DNA from: Meishania sp964351985
GTDB taxonomy: Bacteria; Bacteroidota; Bacteroidia; Flavobacteriales; Flavobacteriaceae
Length of the DNA stretch: 64,000 nucleotides
Assembly: GCA_964351985.1 (NCBI GenBank)
Contig: CAYGPR010000011.1
Span: 30,245-94,244 of the forward strand
Direction of reading: 5' to 3'
The notes beneath the pieces were generated by a model. The model did not search any database and was not told the DNA's origin. It worked only from the letters and a program-made list of their open reading frames with translations. Made by a program: the position numbers and the translations under genes. This document shows positions 8,436 to 17,662 of the stretch, one piece after another. Each line of letters starts with the position of its first letter. Position 1 is the stretch's first letter.

Positions 8436-10955
8436 ATGTTGAAAAGACTACTCCTATTGGTCCTTTTTTGTGGTACGACACTTTACGGACAGGACTATTT
8501 TCTTAAAAAATATGAACCTTATGATGACAAAATTCCTTCGCCGGAACAATTTTTAGGCTATGGCATCGGGGGGCACCATACCCGCCATGATCTCATAGTG
8601 GCTTATTTGGAAAAACTCGCCGAGGTCTCCGATCGGGCATCCATTCATTATTACGGAAAAACGCATGAAGGTCGTAAGTTGGTTATTTTAACGATAACAA
8701 CACCCGAAAACCTTTCAAATCTTGACAACCTAAAAAAGCAACATCTCGCCTTTACCGATCCGGCCCAAAACGTTTCAAATTATGATGCTCTTCCCATATT
8801 TATAAATTTGGCCTATAACGTACATGGCAATGAGCCTTCTAGCTCAGAGGCTTCTTTGTTGACCGCATATACGCTGGTGGCGTCGGAAAGTTCCGAAATA
8901 AAAAAATACCGAAATAACGCTGTCATTTTTGTTGATCCAACAATCAATCCCGATGGGCGAGACCGGCATACGCAATGGGCCAATACTTATCAAGGAAATC
9001 CCGAAGTGGCTGATACGCAAGACGCTGAACATAACGAATATTGGCCCGGAGGTCGCACAAACCACTATTGGTTCGACCTCAATCGTGATTGGTTATTGGC
9101 AATACATCCTGAAAGTCGAGGAAAATTGGCTTGGTACCACGAATGGTACCCGAACGTCGTGACGGACTTTCACGAAATGGGTACGCAAAGCACCTATTTT
9201 TTCGAACCGATGAAGACAAATGGCTCCTTGAATCCGATCATGCCTAAAGAAAATTATGAAGATCTGAATACACTTTTTGGCAATTATTTCGCAAAGGCAC
9301 TCGATAGTATCGGTTCTTTTTATTTTACCAAAGAAGTTTTTGATGGCACCTACCCCGGTTACGGTTCCTCCTATCCTGATTTACAAGGCGGATTGGGACT
9401 GTTGTTTGAACAGGCGAGTTCGCGGGGCCATCGACAGAAAACGGCTTTTGGGGAAATTACTTTCCCTTTTACCATACGAAACCAATACACATCAAGTATC
9501 ACTACCGTGCGCGCCGCTGTAGAGAACAAAGGGTACTTGAGAAAGTATCAACAAAACTTTTTTAAAAGCGCCCTAACCAACGCCGGTAAGGGAAAAATCA
9601 GAGGATATTCGTTCGGAGATGAAAACGATCAAAATCGCACAAAGGCATTTATCGACAAGCTATTGCTACACGAAATCGATGTGTATAAATCAGGAGACAA
9701 ATTTGTCGTACCAACCAATCAACCCCAATATAGAATGGTACAATCGATGTTCGAAACTTATGAAAAATATCGTGATAGTGTCTATTATGATGCTTCTGCT
9801 TGGTCGATCGCAAATTTTTATAATATGAAGTATCGACCGGTTACGAGTTTGAGTATGGGTGAAAAAGTGGAGAATATCGAAAACCTGATTTCAGTTTCTC
9901 CGGTTCAAAAATCCGATTACGCTTACCTTATCGATTGGCAAGACTACAATGCCCCGGCTACGTTGCACTATTTACAGTCGAATGGTCTTGTTTTGTCAAG
10001 TTCCGGAAAAACATTTACGGCCAAAGTCGGTTCTGATTCAAAGATTTTTGGATATGGAACCTTGGTTCTTCCCATAAGCCTTCAAAAGAAAAGTGCGGAC
10101 GAGGTCTTTGACCTGCTCCAAAAGGCACAAAAGAAATTTGAGGTCCCTATGTACAGCGTGAATTCAGGACTCAATCTCAAAGGGGTCGATTTAGGAAGTG
10201 CTTACGTTTCCCCTATCAAAAAGCCAAAAGCCGTGATGTTAATCGGCGATGGGGTGAGGTCTTACGAAGCTGGTGAGGTTTGGCATCTTTTGGATACACG
10301 GGTTCATATGCCCATTACAAAAATTCCCATGCGAAATTTTAACCGGGCCAATTTTGACAAATACAATACGATGGTTATGGTCTCCGGACGGTATTCACTT
10401 ACCGACAAACAACAAGAAAAAATCAAGGACTGGGTAAGCAAGGGCAACACCTTGATAACCATAGGAACGGCCTCAAAATGGGCTGTGGAAAAAAAATTGG
10501 TCAAGGAAGAACTGACCAAATCAGAAAAGGATTCTACCGCGCAGGTTATCAGAAAACCGTATGTAGATGCCCGTGAAAACCTTGGAAAGGAAAGTTTGGG
10601 CGGGGTAATCTTAAAAGCAGATATCGATATAACCCATCCTTTGGCATTTGGCTATAACGATAGCTCCATTCCTGTTTATAAGAACAACGAGGTATGGTTA
10701 TCGCCAAGTAAGAATGAATACGCTACTATTGCCAAATACAATGCTGACCCCCATATCGATGGTTTTATGACGGATAAGAACCGTGATGAATTTGTGAAGC
10801 CTTCCGCCTCGCTGATTGTCAGCAAATTAGGAAGTGGCCATGTGGTACTATTCGCCGACAATCCAAATTTTAGGGGTTCATGGTATGGTACCAACCGCCT
10901 ATTTTTGAACGCTTTGTTCCTTGGGGATAAAATAAGTGTGCCAAGTAATGATTAG
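8436..10955 (+). CDS. Secreted M14 family zinc carboxypeptidase
   Basis: This is an exported metallopeptidase of 839 residues with a Sec signal peptide (residues 1-19, ending LYGQ). The carboxypeptidase fold is shown by the GKTHEGRKLVIL segment (74-85), the zinc pair His130 and Glu133 in VHGNEPSSSEAS, DPTINPDGRDR (about 167-177), and the third ligand in TDFHEMGTQSTYFFEP (about 243-258). The likely catalytic Glu is in GLLFEQASSRGHR. The last 400 residues form a second large region, including a stretch that resembles a glutamine-amidotransferase-like fold (AVMLIGDGVRSYEAGEVW), as in other large flavobacterial M14 enzymes. It probably trims peptides in the periplasm or outside the cell. The following amidohydrolase gene (57 bases on) is also exported. 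Confidence 0.9.
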   Translation: MLKRLLLLVLFCGTTLYGQDYFLKKYEPYDDKIPSPEQFLGYGIGGHHTRHDLIVAYLEKLAEVSDRASIHYYGKTHEGRKLVILTITTPENLSNLDNLKKQHLAFTDPAQNVSNYDALPIFINLAYNVHGNEPSSSEASLLTAYTLVASESSEIKKYRNNAVIFVDPTINPDGRDRHTQWANTYQGNPEVADTQDAEHNEYWPGGRTNHYWFDLNRDWLLAIHPESRGKLAWYHEWYPNVVTDFHEMGTQSTYFFEPMKTNGSLNPIMPKENYEDLNTLFGNYFAKALDSIGSFYFTKEVFDGTYPGYGSSYPDLQGGLGLLFEQASSRGHRQKTAFGEITFPFTIRNQYTSSITTVRAAVENKGYLRKYQQNFFKSALTNAGKGKIRGYSFGDENDQNRTKAFIDKLLLHEIDVYKSGDKFVVPTNQPQYRMVQSMFETYEKYRDSVYYDASAWSIANFYNMKYRPVTSLSMGEKVENIENLISVSPVQKSDYAYLIDWQDYNAPATLHYLQSNGLVLSSSGKTFTAKVGSDSKIFGYGTLVLPISLQKKSADEVFDLLQKAQKKFEVPMYSVNSGLNLKGVDLGSAYVSPIKKPKAVMLIGDGVRSYEAGEVWHLLDTRVHMPITKIPMRNFNRANFDKYNTMVMVSGRYSLTDKQQEKIKDWVSKGNTLITIGTASKWAVEKKLVKEELTKSEKDSTAQVIRKPYVDARENLGKESLGGVILKADIDITHPLAFGYNDSSIPVYKNNEVWLSPSKNEYATIAKYNADPHIDGFMTDKNRDEFVKPSASLIVSKLGSGHVVLFADNPNFRGSWYGTNRLFLNALFLGDKISVPSND

Positions 10956-11011
10956 AGAAAGATGAAACTATCAATACACTCAAGAAATTTAAGAATCCAA
11001 CAATCCACTAC

Positions 11012-12604
11012 ATGAAAATCAAATATTTAAAACTTGTTTTATCAATATTCGTCATTGGAATTTTACAAACCAACGCCCAATCCCTACAGGGTGATGGCCC
11101 ACACTCACAATTGATTATTCGTGGGGTCATGTTGATTAACGGCAATGGGGCGCCACCACAGGGGCCCATTGACATCGTAGTCGAAAACAATATCATAAAA
11201 AAAATACAAGTTGTCGGGTACGATGGAGTACCCATCGATGAATCGAAGCGCCCAAAACTTAAAGCTGAAGGTAAGGAACTCGATTGCAACGGAATGTACC
11301 TGATGCCCGGTTTTATCGATATGCACGGGCACATTGGTGGTAAAGCCCAAGGTGCAGAACCTGACTATGTTTTCAAACTTTGGATGGGACACGGAGTGAC
11401 GACGGTTCGTGAACCCAGCGGTCGCGGTGTTGATTTTACAATGGATTTAAAACGTAAAAGCGAGAAAAATGAAATCATCGCACCACGGATATTTGCCTAT
11501 ACCGGTTTCGGCCAAACGAGCAAAGACTTTAATCCATTGAACGATATTCCGATTTCGACGCCCGAACAAGCTCGTGAATGGGTCCGCGCCAATGCCAAAA
11601 AAGGTGCTGATGGCATCAAGTTTTTTGGAGCCGAACCTGAAATCATGGCCGCCGCACTCGATGAAAATAAAAAATTGGGGTTGGGATCCGCCTGTCATCA
11701 TGCACAACTAAGTGTTGCGAGATGGAACGTGCTACATTCCGCACGAGCGGGATTGACCTCAATGGAACACTGGTACGGGCTTCCCGAAGCTTTGTTCGAT
11801 GACCGCACGGTACAAGACTATCCTTTAAATTACAATTACCAGAATGAACAACATCGTTTTGAAAATGCTGGAAAACTTTGGGCGCAGGCCGCCAAACCCT
11901 ATTCAGAACATTGGGAGAACGTAATGACCGAACTATTGGAACTGGATTTTACAATGGACCCGACCTTTAATATTTACGAAGCCAGTCGTGACCTGCAGCG
12001 AGCCCGCCGTGCCGAATGGCACGAAGAATACACGCTACCCTCGCTTTGGGAATTCTATCAACCTAGTAAGATTTCACATGGCAGTTATTGGCATGATTGG
12101 GGTACTGAGCAAGAAGTCGCTTGGCGTGAAAACTATAAATTGTGGATGACCTTTATCAATGAATATAAGAACCGCGGGGGTCGTGTAACTACAGGTTCAG
12201 ATTCAGGGTTCATATTTCAACTGTATGGTTTCGCCTATATACGCGAGTTCGAGTTGCTTCGTGAAGCAGGTTTCCATCCCTTGGAAATTATTCGTTCTGC
12301 GACCTTAAACGGGGCAGAGGCGTTAGGTGCGGATGATAAAATAGGAAGCGTCGCCATAGGAAAACTGGCAGATTTTGTAGTCGTCGATGCCAATCCGCTG
12401 AAAAATTTAAAAGTGCTCTACGGCACAGGAGCGGTCAAATTGACGGAGGATAATGAGGTTATTCGGGAAGGTGGTGTTAAATACACTATAAAAGACGGAA
12501 TAATCTACGATGCCAAAGCCCTATTAGAAGATGTAAAGAGAATGGTAGCAGAAGAAAAAACGAAAACAGGATTCAAGATTCTGCAACCCGGAGTTAAAGA
12601 ATAG
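11012..12604 (+). CDS. Secreted metal-dependent amidohydrolase
   Basis: This 530-residue protein has a signal peptide (ILQTNAQ cleavage region, about residue 23). The amidohydrolase barrel shows the HxH metal motif in MPGFIDMHGHIGG (about residues 97-109), further histidines in SACHHAQLS and SMEHWYG, and the catalytic Asp in TTGSDSGFIFQLYG. The C-terminal strand domain (IGKLADFVVVDANPLKNLKVLYG) is typical of imidazolonepropionase or prolidase-like members. It follows the M14 peptidase, so it may act on released peptides, but the substrate is not clear from sequence. A hairpin follows its stop at 12639-12670. Confidence 0.85.
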   Translation: MKIKYLKLVLSIFVIGILQTNAQSLQGDGPHSQLIIRGVMLINGNGAPPQGPIDIVVENNIIKKIQVVGYDGVPIDESKRPKLKAEGKELDCNGMYLMPGFIDMHGHIGGKAQGAEPDYVFKLWMGHGVTTVREPSGRGVDFTMDLKRKSEKNEIIAPRIFAYTGFGQTSKDFNPLNDIPISTPEQAREWVRANAKKGADGIKFFGAEPEIMAAALDENKKLGLGSACHHAQLSVARWNVLHSARAGLTSMEHWYGLPEALFDDRTVQDYPLNYNYQNEQHRFENAGKLWAQAAKPYSEHWENVMTELLELDFTMDPTFNIYEASRDLQRARRAEWHEEYTLPSLWEFYQPSKISHGSYWHDWGTEQEVAWRENYKLWMTFINEYKNRGGRVTTGSDSGFIFQLYGFAYIREFELLREAGFHPLEIIRSATLNGAEALGADDKIGSVAIGKLADFVVVDANPLKNLKVLYGTGAVKLTEDNEVIREGGVKYTIKDGIIYDAKALLEDVKRMVAEEKTKTGFKILQPGVKE

Positions 12605-12632
12605 ATACTACGGTTTTTAGATTTGCTCGGAA

Positions 12633-12670
12633 CAAAAAAGCTCCACCATCACAACGTAAAAGTGGAGCTT
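12633..12670 (-). terminator. Hairpin terminator between convergent genes
   Basis: AAGCTCCAC (12639-12647) and GTGGAGCTT (12662-12670) form a 9-base stem. On the minus strand it is followed by a run of T, so it best serves the minus-strand small genes. It may also stop the amidohydrolase transcript. Confidence 0.7.
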
Positions 12671-12690
12671 CATTATTCTTTAAAGATGTC

Positions 12691-12813
12691 CTATTTTCTT
12701 TTGTTGTGCTCAACGCGAACCTTGATAGGCCGCATTTGGCCTTTCGTTTTAGGGAAGATGGTGACGTAAATAAGAAAAAGAATAACTGGTATTGAGATTA
12801 CAAATAAGATCAT
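12691..12813 (-). CDS. Small membrane protein (40 aa)
   Basis: This short minus-strand ORF encodes one strongly hydrophobic helix (residues 2-19, ILFVISIPVILFLIYVTI) followed by a basic tail (PKTKGQMRPIKVRVEHNKRK). It begins 55 bases after the stop of the secreted peptide gene at 12869-13126 in the same direction and ends 21 bases before the minus-strand terminator, so the two probably share a transcript. Function unknown. The clean helix-plus-basic-tail layout and the terminator placement support a real gene. Confidence 0.55.
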   Translation of the reverse strand: MILFVISIPVILFLIYVTIFPKTKGQMRPIKVRVEHNKRK

Positions 12814-12868
12814 AGCTTCGATTTTTAGACTTAACTGTTTTGTAAAGTCGGTTTGGGTACTTCAAGTA

Positions 12869-13126
12869 TTATGCCAACTTGGCTTTATTTCTTTTGGTCG
12901 CAAAGGCAAGTTCTTTTTTCACCCTTGAATTTTTGAATCGATACAGGCGTGCTACACCGTTTTTCTTTTGGGCTGCCATTTCTTTTTTAGAAATAGTACG
13001 ATCAATGCTATTGACCAGAACAACACCCATTTTAGTAGACTGAACTTTATCATGGCTTTCTATGTTTTGGGCCAGAGCAATCGCTCCGAAGATGAGAACA
13101 AACAAAAGGGTTAAAATAGCCTTCAT
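12869..13126 (-). CDS. Secreted basic peptide, family copy A (85 aa)
   Basis: One of five related short proteins in this window. It has a Sec signal peptide (residues 1-20, ending AIALAQ), a variable middle, and the family's basic C-terminal block: VARLYRFKNSRVKKELAF, then ATKRNKAKLA. It differs most from copies B-D in the middle region, with an insertion before the conserved block. The DNA 148 bp upstream (13274-13300) carries the same distal box as copies B-D, although the sequence between box and start is not conserved. No known domain is recognised. The mature protein of about 65 residues is rich in Lys and Arg; possible roles include signalling, envelope binding or toxicity, none shown by sequence. 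Confidence 0.75.
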   Translation of the reverse strand: MKAILTLLFVLIFGAIALAQNIESHDKVQSTKMGVVLVNSIDRTISKKEMAAQKKNGVARLYRFKNSRVKKELAFATKRNKAKLA

Positions 13127-13273
13127 TACTTTAGATTGGGTTACACTAAGATAACCCCAGACGGTAGCTAATCTGAGTCAGCAATCGCTGAATACCCATA
13201 TTTTTCGGTATGTGGGAGAAGTTTGGTTAAACTGCCGAATATCTTCGACAACGGTTTCGGGTAAGCGAAACAG

Positions 13274-13300
13274 CTTATCGAAAAAAGATGGACTTAATCG
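13274..13300 (-). promoter_or_regulatory. Distal conserved box of peptide gene A
   Basis: This block (CTTATCGAAAAAAGATG, then GACTTAATCG) matches boxes at 15762, 18035 and 23910. It starts 148 bases from the copy A start codon, as compared with 145-146 for the others. Confidence 0.6.
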
Positions 13301-13363
13301 ACGAAATTAAAAGGTTGCGAATGTCGAAGGTCTATTTTCAATCGAATTTTAACGTAAGAACTT

Positions 13364-13371
13364 TATCTTTG
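13364..13371 (+). promoter_or_regulatory. TAnnTTTG element touching the DUF1569 start
   Basis: TATCTTTG is a perfect -7 element only four bases before the ATG, which implies a leaderless or nearly leaderless transcript. No good -33 TTG is seen. Confidence 0.35.
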
Positions 13372-13375
13372 ATTC

Positions 13376-13810
13376 ATGACCGAGGTTCAACTAGAAGAGT
13401 TTTTGAAAAGAATTGGCCAACTGACTCCCGAACATCGCCCTGTCTTTGGCAAAATGAACGTGCATCAAATGGTCTGTCATTGTACAGATCAGTTGCGTTT
13501 GGCCCTGGGCACGATAAAAGCGGACGACGATTACACCCCTATCGATCCAAATATGGTAAAGAATTTGGCCTTGACAAAAAGACCAGTGCCTACGCCAAAA
13601 GGTTTGGGGCAAGTCGAAGGAGATGGAACCTTACCAACTACTTTTGAAAATGACAAAGTTCTTTTAAAAAGCCATCTGCTGGAATTCTTGAACCTACCCG
13701 AAGATTTTGACTATGCACCCCATCCCTATTTTGGAAAAAGTGACCGAAAACGTTGGATGGTCATCACCGTATATCATCTAGACCATCATTTATCACAATT
13801 CGATGCATAA
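13376..13810 (+). CDS. DUF1569 (DinB-like) protein
   Basis: This 144-residue protein is a four-helix-bundle protein of the DUF1569 family, related to DinB/YfiT proteins that often use a metal-bound thiol. The family motifs are visible: KMNVHQMVCHCTDQLRLALG (histidines that would bind a metal) and the C-terminal YHLDHHLSQF. A second member lies at 52963-53421. It overlaps the phospholipase D-like gene by 8 bases, so the two are probably translated from one mRNA. No signal peptide is present. The activity is not known. Confidence 0.8.
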   Translation: MTEVQLEEFLKRIGQLTPEHRPVFGKMNVHQMVCHCTDQLRLALGTIKADDDYTPIDPNMVKNLALTKRPVPTPKGLGQVEGDGTLPTTFENDKVLLKSHLLEFLNLPEDFDYAPHPYFGKSDRKRWMVITVYHLDHHLSQFDA

Positions 13811-15362
13811 ACTAACACTAATTCATATACGGAAGTCGTTGGCCTTCGTCTTTTTGACATCGATCATGTTTTCTTGTAAAGAGGATAAAAATCCTCTTGC
13901 CGGAGAACAACATACCGATTTTTGCGCCACAATACATAGAGATACGACCACCAATCTTTCAGAGGTATTATTGGACATCGAAGACCTAATGCGATCGAAG
14001 ACCGGAGTGTATATACTGGAAGATGGCGGGGGCGCCATGGTTACCCGTGCATGGCTGACCGAGTACGCAGAAAAGACCATCGACATTCAATATTTTATTT
14101 TTTCTACGGATAATGTGGGTTTAATAGCCTGTGATTATTTGGTCAGGGCCGCGGATAGGGGCATAAAAATAAGAATGATCGTAGACGACATTATGGTCGA
14201 TGCCGACGTGCAGGATATCCTAACATTGGATTCTCACAAGAACATTTCGATAAAAGTGTACAACCCTGGGGTGAATTTAGGAAAGAGCATTCTGGGCATG
14301 GCCACAAAATTTGCCACTGATTTTCGTGATGCGAACCAACGAATGCATAACAAAACCTTTATTGTCGACGGTAAAGTCGGTATCACGGGTGGCCGAAACA
14401 TCGCCGATGAATATTTCGACTATGACCATGAATATAATTTCAGAGATCGCGATGTACTGCTTTTGGGGAAAGAAATCCAAACTATGAATAGCTCTTTTGA
14501 AGAATTCTGGGAAAATGATTTAGCGGTTCCTGTAATTGAAGTCGCAGATGTTGTACCAGATAACATTGTGGATCCAAAACGTTTTGACAAACTACACGAA
14601 TACGCCTGCAATCCTGAAAATTTTTGGCCCCAGGTACGTGAGCAGATCAAGAACCTCCCGAAGGCTTTTCCGGCTATCAAAGCATCCGATAAATTGGTGT
14701 GGGTAGACGATGCACGATTCGTTTCCGATATCCCCGGAAAAAATGATGGCGACCAAGGACTTTCGGGAGGAGGTATATCTACGGATGCGCTTATTGAACT
14801 TGTAAAAAATGCCAAAATCTCTTTGGACATACAGAGTCCCTATTTGGTTACTTCCGAAGTAAGTCAACAGCTATTTCGTGAGGCGGTGGCCCGTGGAGTC
14901 ACTGTTCGAATATTGACCAACAGCCTAGCATCGACCGATAATTTAGAAGCCTTTAGCGGATATCAAAAAGACCGTAAGACCTTGCTGGAAAGCGGAGTGA
15001 AAATTTATGAGTTCAGACCTGATGCCGCAGAACGGGTAAAAATCATGACAGGGGCATTGCAAAAAGAATTGGAATATCGACCTATTTTTGGACTTCATGC
15101 CAAAACAATGGTCGTAGACGGAGAGGTTGCCGTTATCGGTACGTTCAATCTAGATCCGCGCAGCGCAAACCTGAATACGGAATGTCTGGCCATTATTCCC
15201 TCTGAAAAAGTAGCACAACAAGTATTGAAAGCTATGGAAGAAGAATACAAACCTGAAAACGCTTGGGAAACAACTTTGGATTGGAATCCCGATGGTGAGG
15301 TGGCAAGAACCAAAAGGGTGAAAACCTTAGCACGAAAAGTAATTCCTAAAAATATACTTTAG
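13803..15362 (+). CDS. Phospholipase D-family lipoprotein
   Basis: This 519-residue protein has a lipoprotein signal peptide (lipobox IMFSC, Cys25). Two HKD motifs mark the phospholipase D superfamily: HNKTFIVDGKVGITGGRN, then HAKTMVVDGEVAVIGTFN followed by LDPRSANLNTE. Residues NIADEYF and RSANLNTE after each motif resemble cardiolipin synthase and YmdC/ClsC-like proteins. It could therefore synthesise or remodel phospholipids from the periplasmic face. Cardiolipin synthase-like and phospholipase-like activities cannot be told apart by eye. The start at 13803 overlaps the end of the DUF1569 gene. Confidence 0.87.
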   Translation: MHKLTLIHIRKSLAFVFLTSIMFSCKEDKNPLAGEQHTDFCATIHRDTTTNLSEVLLDIEDLMRSKTGVYILEDGGGAMVTRAWLTEYAEKTIDIQYFIFSTDNVGLIACDYLVRAADRGIKIRMIVDDIMVDADVQDILTLDSHKNISIKVYNPGVNLGKSILGMATKFATDFRDANQRMHNKTFIVDGKVGITGGRNIADEYFDYDHEYNFRDRDVLLLGKEIQTMNSSFEEFWENDLAVPVIEVADVVPDNIVDPKRFDKLHEYACNPENFWPQVREQIKNLPKAFPAIKASDKLVWVDDARFVSDIPGKNDGDQGLSGGGISTDALIELVKNAKISLDIQSPYLVTSEVSQQLFREAVARGVTVRILTNSLASTDNLEAFSGYQKDRKTLLESGVKIYEFRPDAAERVKIMTGALQKELEYRPIFGLHAKTMVVDGEVAVIGTFNLDPRSANLNTECLAIIPSEKVAQQVLKAMEEEYKPENAWETTLDWNPDGEVARTKRVKTLARKVIPKNIL

Positions 15363-15388
15363 TATTTTCTCGGTTAGGGGATAAATTA

Positions 15389-15616
15389 TTAAGCCATTTT
15401 AGCTCTGTTTCTTTTCGTAGTGAAAGACAAGGCCTTCTTAACTTGACTGTTAGACCTTCTGTACAAACGAGCAACCTCGGTATTCTTTTCGGTTTTAACC
15501 TCCTTTACCGTAATCTCGGTAGCGATTCCCATTTCGATAGTCTCAACCTTGTTGTCCTGTGCTTGGGCAGCAACTCCGATAAAAAGAACAAAAATTAAAG
15601 TTGCGATAGTTTTCAT
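15389..15616 (-). CDS. Secreted basic peptide, family copy B (75 aa)
   Basis: The signal peptide covers residues 1-20 (MKTIATLIFVLFIGVAAQAQ). The short acidic middle is DNKVETIEMGIATEITVKEV and the basic C-terminal block is VARLYRRSNSQVKKALSF followed by TTKRNRAKMA. It differs from copy C at only a few residues. The reading frame stays open for 30 further codons upstream and this extension is similar in copies C and D. The MKT start is preferred because the signal peptide begins there and the upstream DNA holds hairpins and a palindrome. The gene is convergent with the phospholipase D-like gene. No known family is recognised. Confidence 0.78.
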   Translation of the reverse strand: MKTIATLIFVLFIGVAAQAQDNKVETIEMGIATEITVKEVKTEKNTEVARLYRRSNSQVKKALSFTTKRNRAKMA

Positions 15617-15624
15617 GACTGTTT

Positions 15625-15787
15625 GTTTTATATATATAAAACCCACAGACCCCATTTTAAGGGGGTTTGGTTCGTTCAACGAGTCCAAATACTCGTTAAC
15701 CGACAATAACTCGGATTAAGTGCAAAAAAGCCTCGGTGAACGTATCGGGCAACCAAAACAACTTACCGAAAAAAGGTGCTTTTAATC
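15625..15787 (-). promoter_or_regulatory. Conserved upstream region of peptide gene B
   Basis: Moving away from the start codon it contains: the 18-bp palindrome GTTTTATATATATAAAAC (15625-15642); a CCCC/GGGG hairpin; the 7-bp inverted repeat AACGAGT / ACTCGTT (15678-15684, 15691-15697), which on the coding strand also reads as two GTT(G)AACGA words about 20 bases apart; and the distal box at 15762-15787, 146 bases from the start. All parts recur before copies C and D. Confidence 0.65.
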
Positions 15788-15868
15788 TGAAATAATAAGG
15801 TAATTGCGATGCTCAAATAGTACGGATTACGTAATTTACCCCATCTCAAAACCTTTTAAGCTTCCTTC

Positions 15869-17215
15869 ATGATTCAAAATACATTACGCTTGATCATTCT
15901 TTTCATTAGTTCGGTATCCTTTTGCCAGACTCCTGAGCAATATTATTTTGATTGGACGAGCCTGCCTTTTTCCAACGAAGAACTTTCGATGCGTAGGGAA
16001 AACCTTATGAAACATCTTCCCGACGAAGGAATAATAGTCATACCCGCAAAGGATGGTTTTTCGTATGGTGAGACTTTTCGTCAACTCGACAATTTTTACT
16101 ATTTCACGGGATTGGAACTATCCAATAGCCTATTGGTGATAGATCTTGAAAAAGATTCTGCAACTATTTATTCTCCTAAACGCGATTTGCGTTTTGAAAG
16201 CGGTTCAAGACCGAACGATTTTCCCGGGAGGCCCATATTGAGGGATTCCAACATTGCTCAAAATTCAGGTCTGCCATTAAAAAACATAGAAGATTTCTCG
16301 GTAGTGATGGATGCCGCGGCCAAGAACGGCAAGACCATATTCGTGGATACTGGAAAAAAGGGAACCCTATCTTTTCCTGAAATGAACTATATAGCGACCC
16401 CATCTCCTGTTCAGATACTTTATGACGTCTTGCAAGAAAAACATTCAGGACTCCAGTTCGAAAATATGTATGAGGCAGTCGCCAAAGTTCGAATGGTAAA
16501 ATCTCCGTCCGAAATAGATATCATGCGAAAAGTTACGGCCATTAACATCGAGGGAATCAAAACCACTGCAAAAACTATTAAAGCTGGTATTGATGAGCGT
16601 TATTTAGAGGGCGTTCTCGAAGGAAATTACAAAATCAACGGCGCCCATCGCCTTGCCTTTGGGTCGATTATCAAGTCAGGGCCTAATTCCCTTTGGCCAT
16701 GGCGTATACTGGCAACCCATTACAATCGAAGAAATCGGGTCATGGAAAATGGAGATCTCGTAATTTTTGATGTGGGCTGTGAATACCAACAATATGTAAG
16801 TGATGTGGGTAGGACCTTCCCCGTCTCCGGAAAATTTACGGACAAACAAAAAGAAATTTTGACCATGGAAGTGAGTATCGCCGACCAGATAATCGACTTT
16901 ATTGAACCTGGAATCACTTTTGGCGATATCAAAAAATTGACCGACAGCATTATTCCCGATAATGCCAAAAAATATATGCAAGTCGGACTCTTTTTCGGAC
17001 ACCATTTAGGATTATCTACGGGAGACCCTAACCTACCCGGGGCAAAACTTGAGCCGGGCATGATATTTACGGTAGAACCTTGGTACTATAATCATGATAA
17101 CCAAATTTCTGTCTTTACCGAAGATGTAATTCTTGTAACCGAAAATGGTTGCGAGGTTTTGAGTAACAATTTACCAAGAACTCCCGAGGGACTTGAAAAG
17201 TTGATGAGGGACTGA
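15869..17215 (+). CDS. Secreted M24 Xaa-Pro aminopeptidase
   Basis: This aminopeptidase P-like enzyme has 448 residues and a signal peptide (SSVSFCQ, about residue 20). The N-terminal creatinase-like domain contains DNFYYFTGLELSNSLLVID. The C-terminal pita-bread domain shows all metal ligands: Asp in VIFDVGCEYQQYVSDVGRTF (two Asp), His in FFGHHLGLSTG, Glu in GMIFTVEPWYY and Glu in VFTEDVILVTENG. The family removes N-terminal residues before proline, here in the periplasm. The VOC protein gene follows after 12 bases and is likely cotranscribed. Confidence 0.92.
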   Translation: MIQNTLRLIILFISSVSFCQTPEQYYFDWTSLPFSNEELSMRRENLMKHLPDEGIIVIPAKDGFSYGETFRQLDNFYYFTGLELSNSLLVIDLEKDSATIYSPKRDLRFESGSRPNDFPGRPILRDSNIAQNSGLPLKNIEDFSVVMDAAAKNGKTIFVDTGKKGTLSFPEMNYIATPSPVQILYDVLQEKHSGLQFENMYEAVAKVRMVKSPSEIDIMRKVTAINIEGIKTTAKTIKAGIDERYLEGVLEGNYKINGAHRLAFGSIIKSGPNSLWPWRILATHYNRRNRVMENGDLVIFDVGCEYQQYVSDVGRTFPVSGKFTDKQKEILTMEVSIADQIIDFIEPGITFGDIKKLTDSIIPDNAKKYMQVGLFFGHHLGLSTGDPNLPGAKLEPGMIFTVEPWYYNHDNQISVFTEDVILVTENGCEVLSNNLPRTPEGLEKLMRD

Positions 17216-17227
17216 ACAAAGAGAACT

Positions 17228-17647
17228 ATGCCACATTTTGAAATTGAACGTTTAGATCATGTCGCCATTCGAGTAAAGAATATAGAAGCATCGGTAAGGT
17301 GGTATGCCAAAGTCATGGGCCTAAAACGTTACCAATTGTCAGAATGGGGCGACTTCCCTATTTTTATGTTAGCTGGTAAAGCGGGCGTAGCGTTATTTCC
17401 TGCAAACTTGGAGCATCCGAAGCTTGATCAAACTTCCAGAAACGTAAAAATCGACCATTTTGCTTTTAATGTGACCAAAGAAAATTTTGACAAGGCCCAG
17501 GTTAGGTATAGGGAACTGGGCATACACTATCGTTTTCAAGACCACTTTTATTTTCATTCCATCTACACTAAAGATTTAGATGGTCATACCGTAGAACTGA
17601 CCACCTTGGTCGTGGATGAAAAATCGTTCTACAGGTTGGAAGAGTAA
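17228..17647 (+). CDS. VOC (glyoxalase/dioxygenase) superfamily protein
   Basis: This single-domain protein of 139 residues has two beta-alpha-beta-beta-beta modules: ERLDHVAIRVKNIEASVRWY with its metal-type His at residue 11, and IDHFAFNVTKENFDKA in the second half, ending with a Glu in DGHTVELTTL. Two histidines and a glutamate in these places are the usual metal set. It has no signal peptide and is cytoplasmic. The substrate (glyoxalase, fosfomycin-type or other) is not determined by sequence. It lies 12 bases after the M24 peptidase gene. Confidence 0.85.
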   Translation: MPHFEIERLDHVAIRVKNIEASVRWYAKVMGLKRYQLSEWGDFPIFMLAGKAGVALFPANLEHPKLDQTSRNVKIDHFAFNVTKENFDKAQVRYRELGIHYRFQDHFYFHSIYTKDLDGHTVELTTLVVDEKSFYRLEE

Positions 17648-17662
17648 ATTAAATTGTAAGTA

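Noticed and set aside
13288..13647. Plus-strand ORF beginning MDLIDEIKR
   Set aside because: It overlaps the DUF1569 gene in another frame, and its start lies within the conserved distal box of peptide gene A.
15617..15706. 30-codon in-frame extension upstream of peptide gene B (also in C and D)
   Set aside because: The signal peptide starts at the MKT codon and the extension holds a palindrome and hairpins with changing arms. It fits regulatory DNA better than protein, although the conserved open frame keeps a small doubt.
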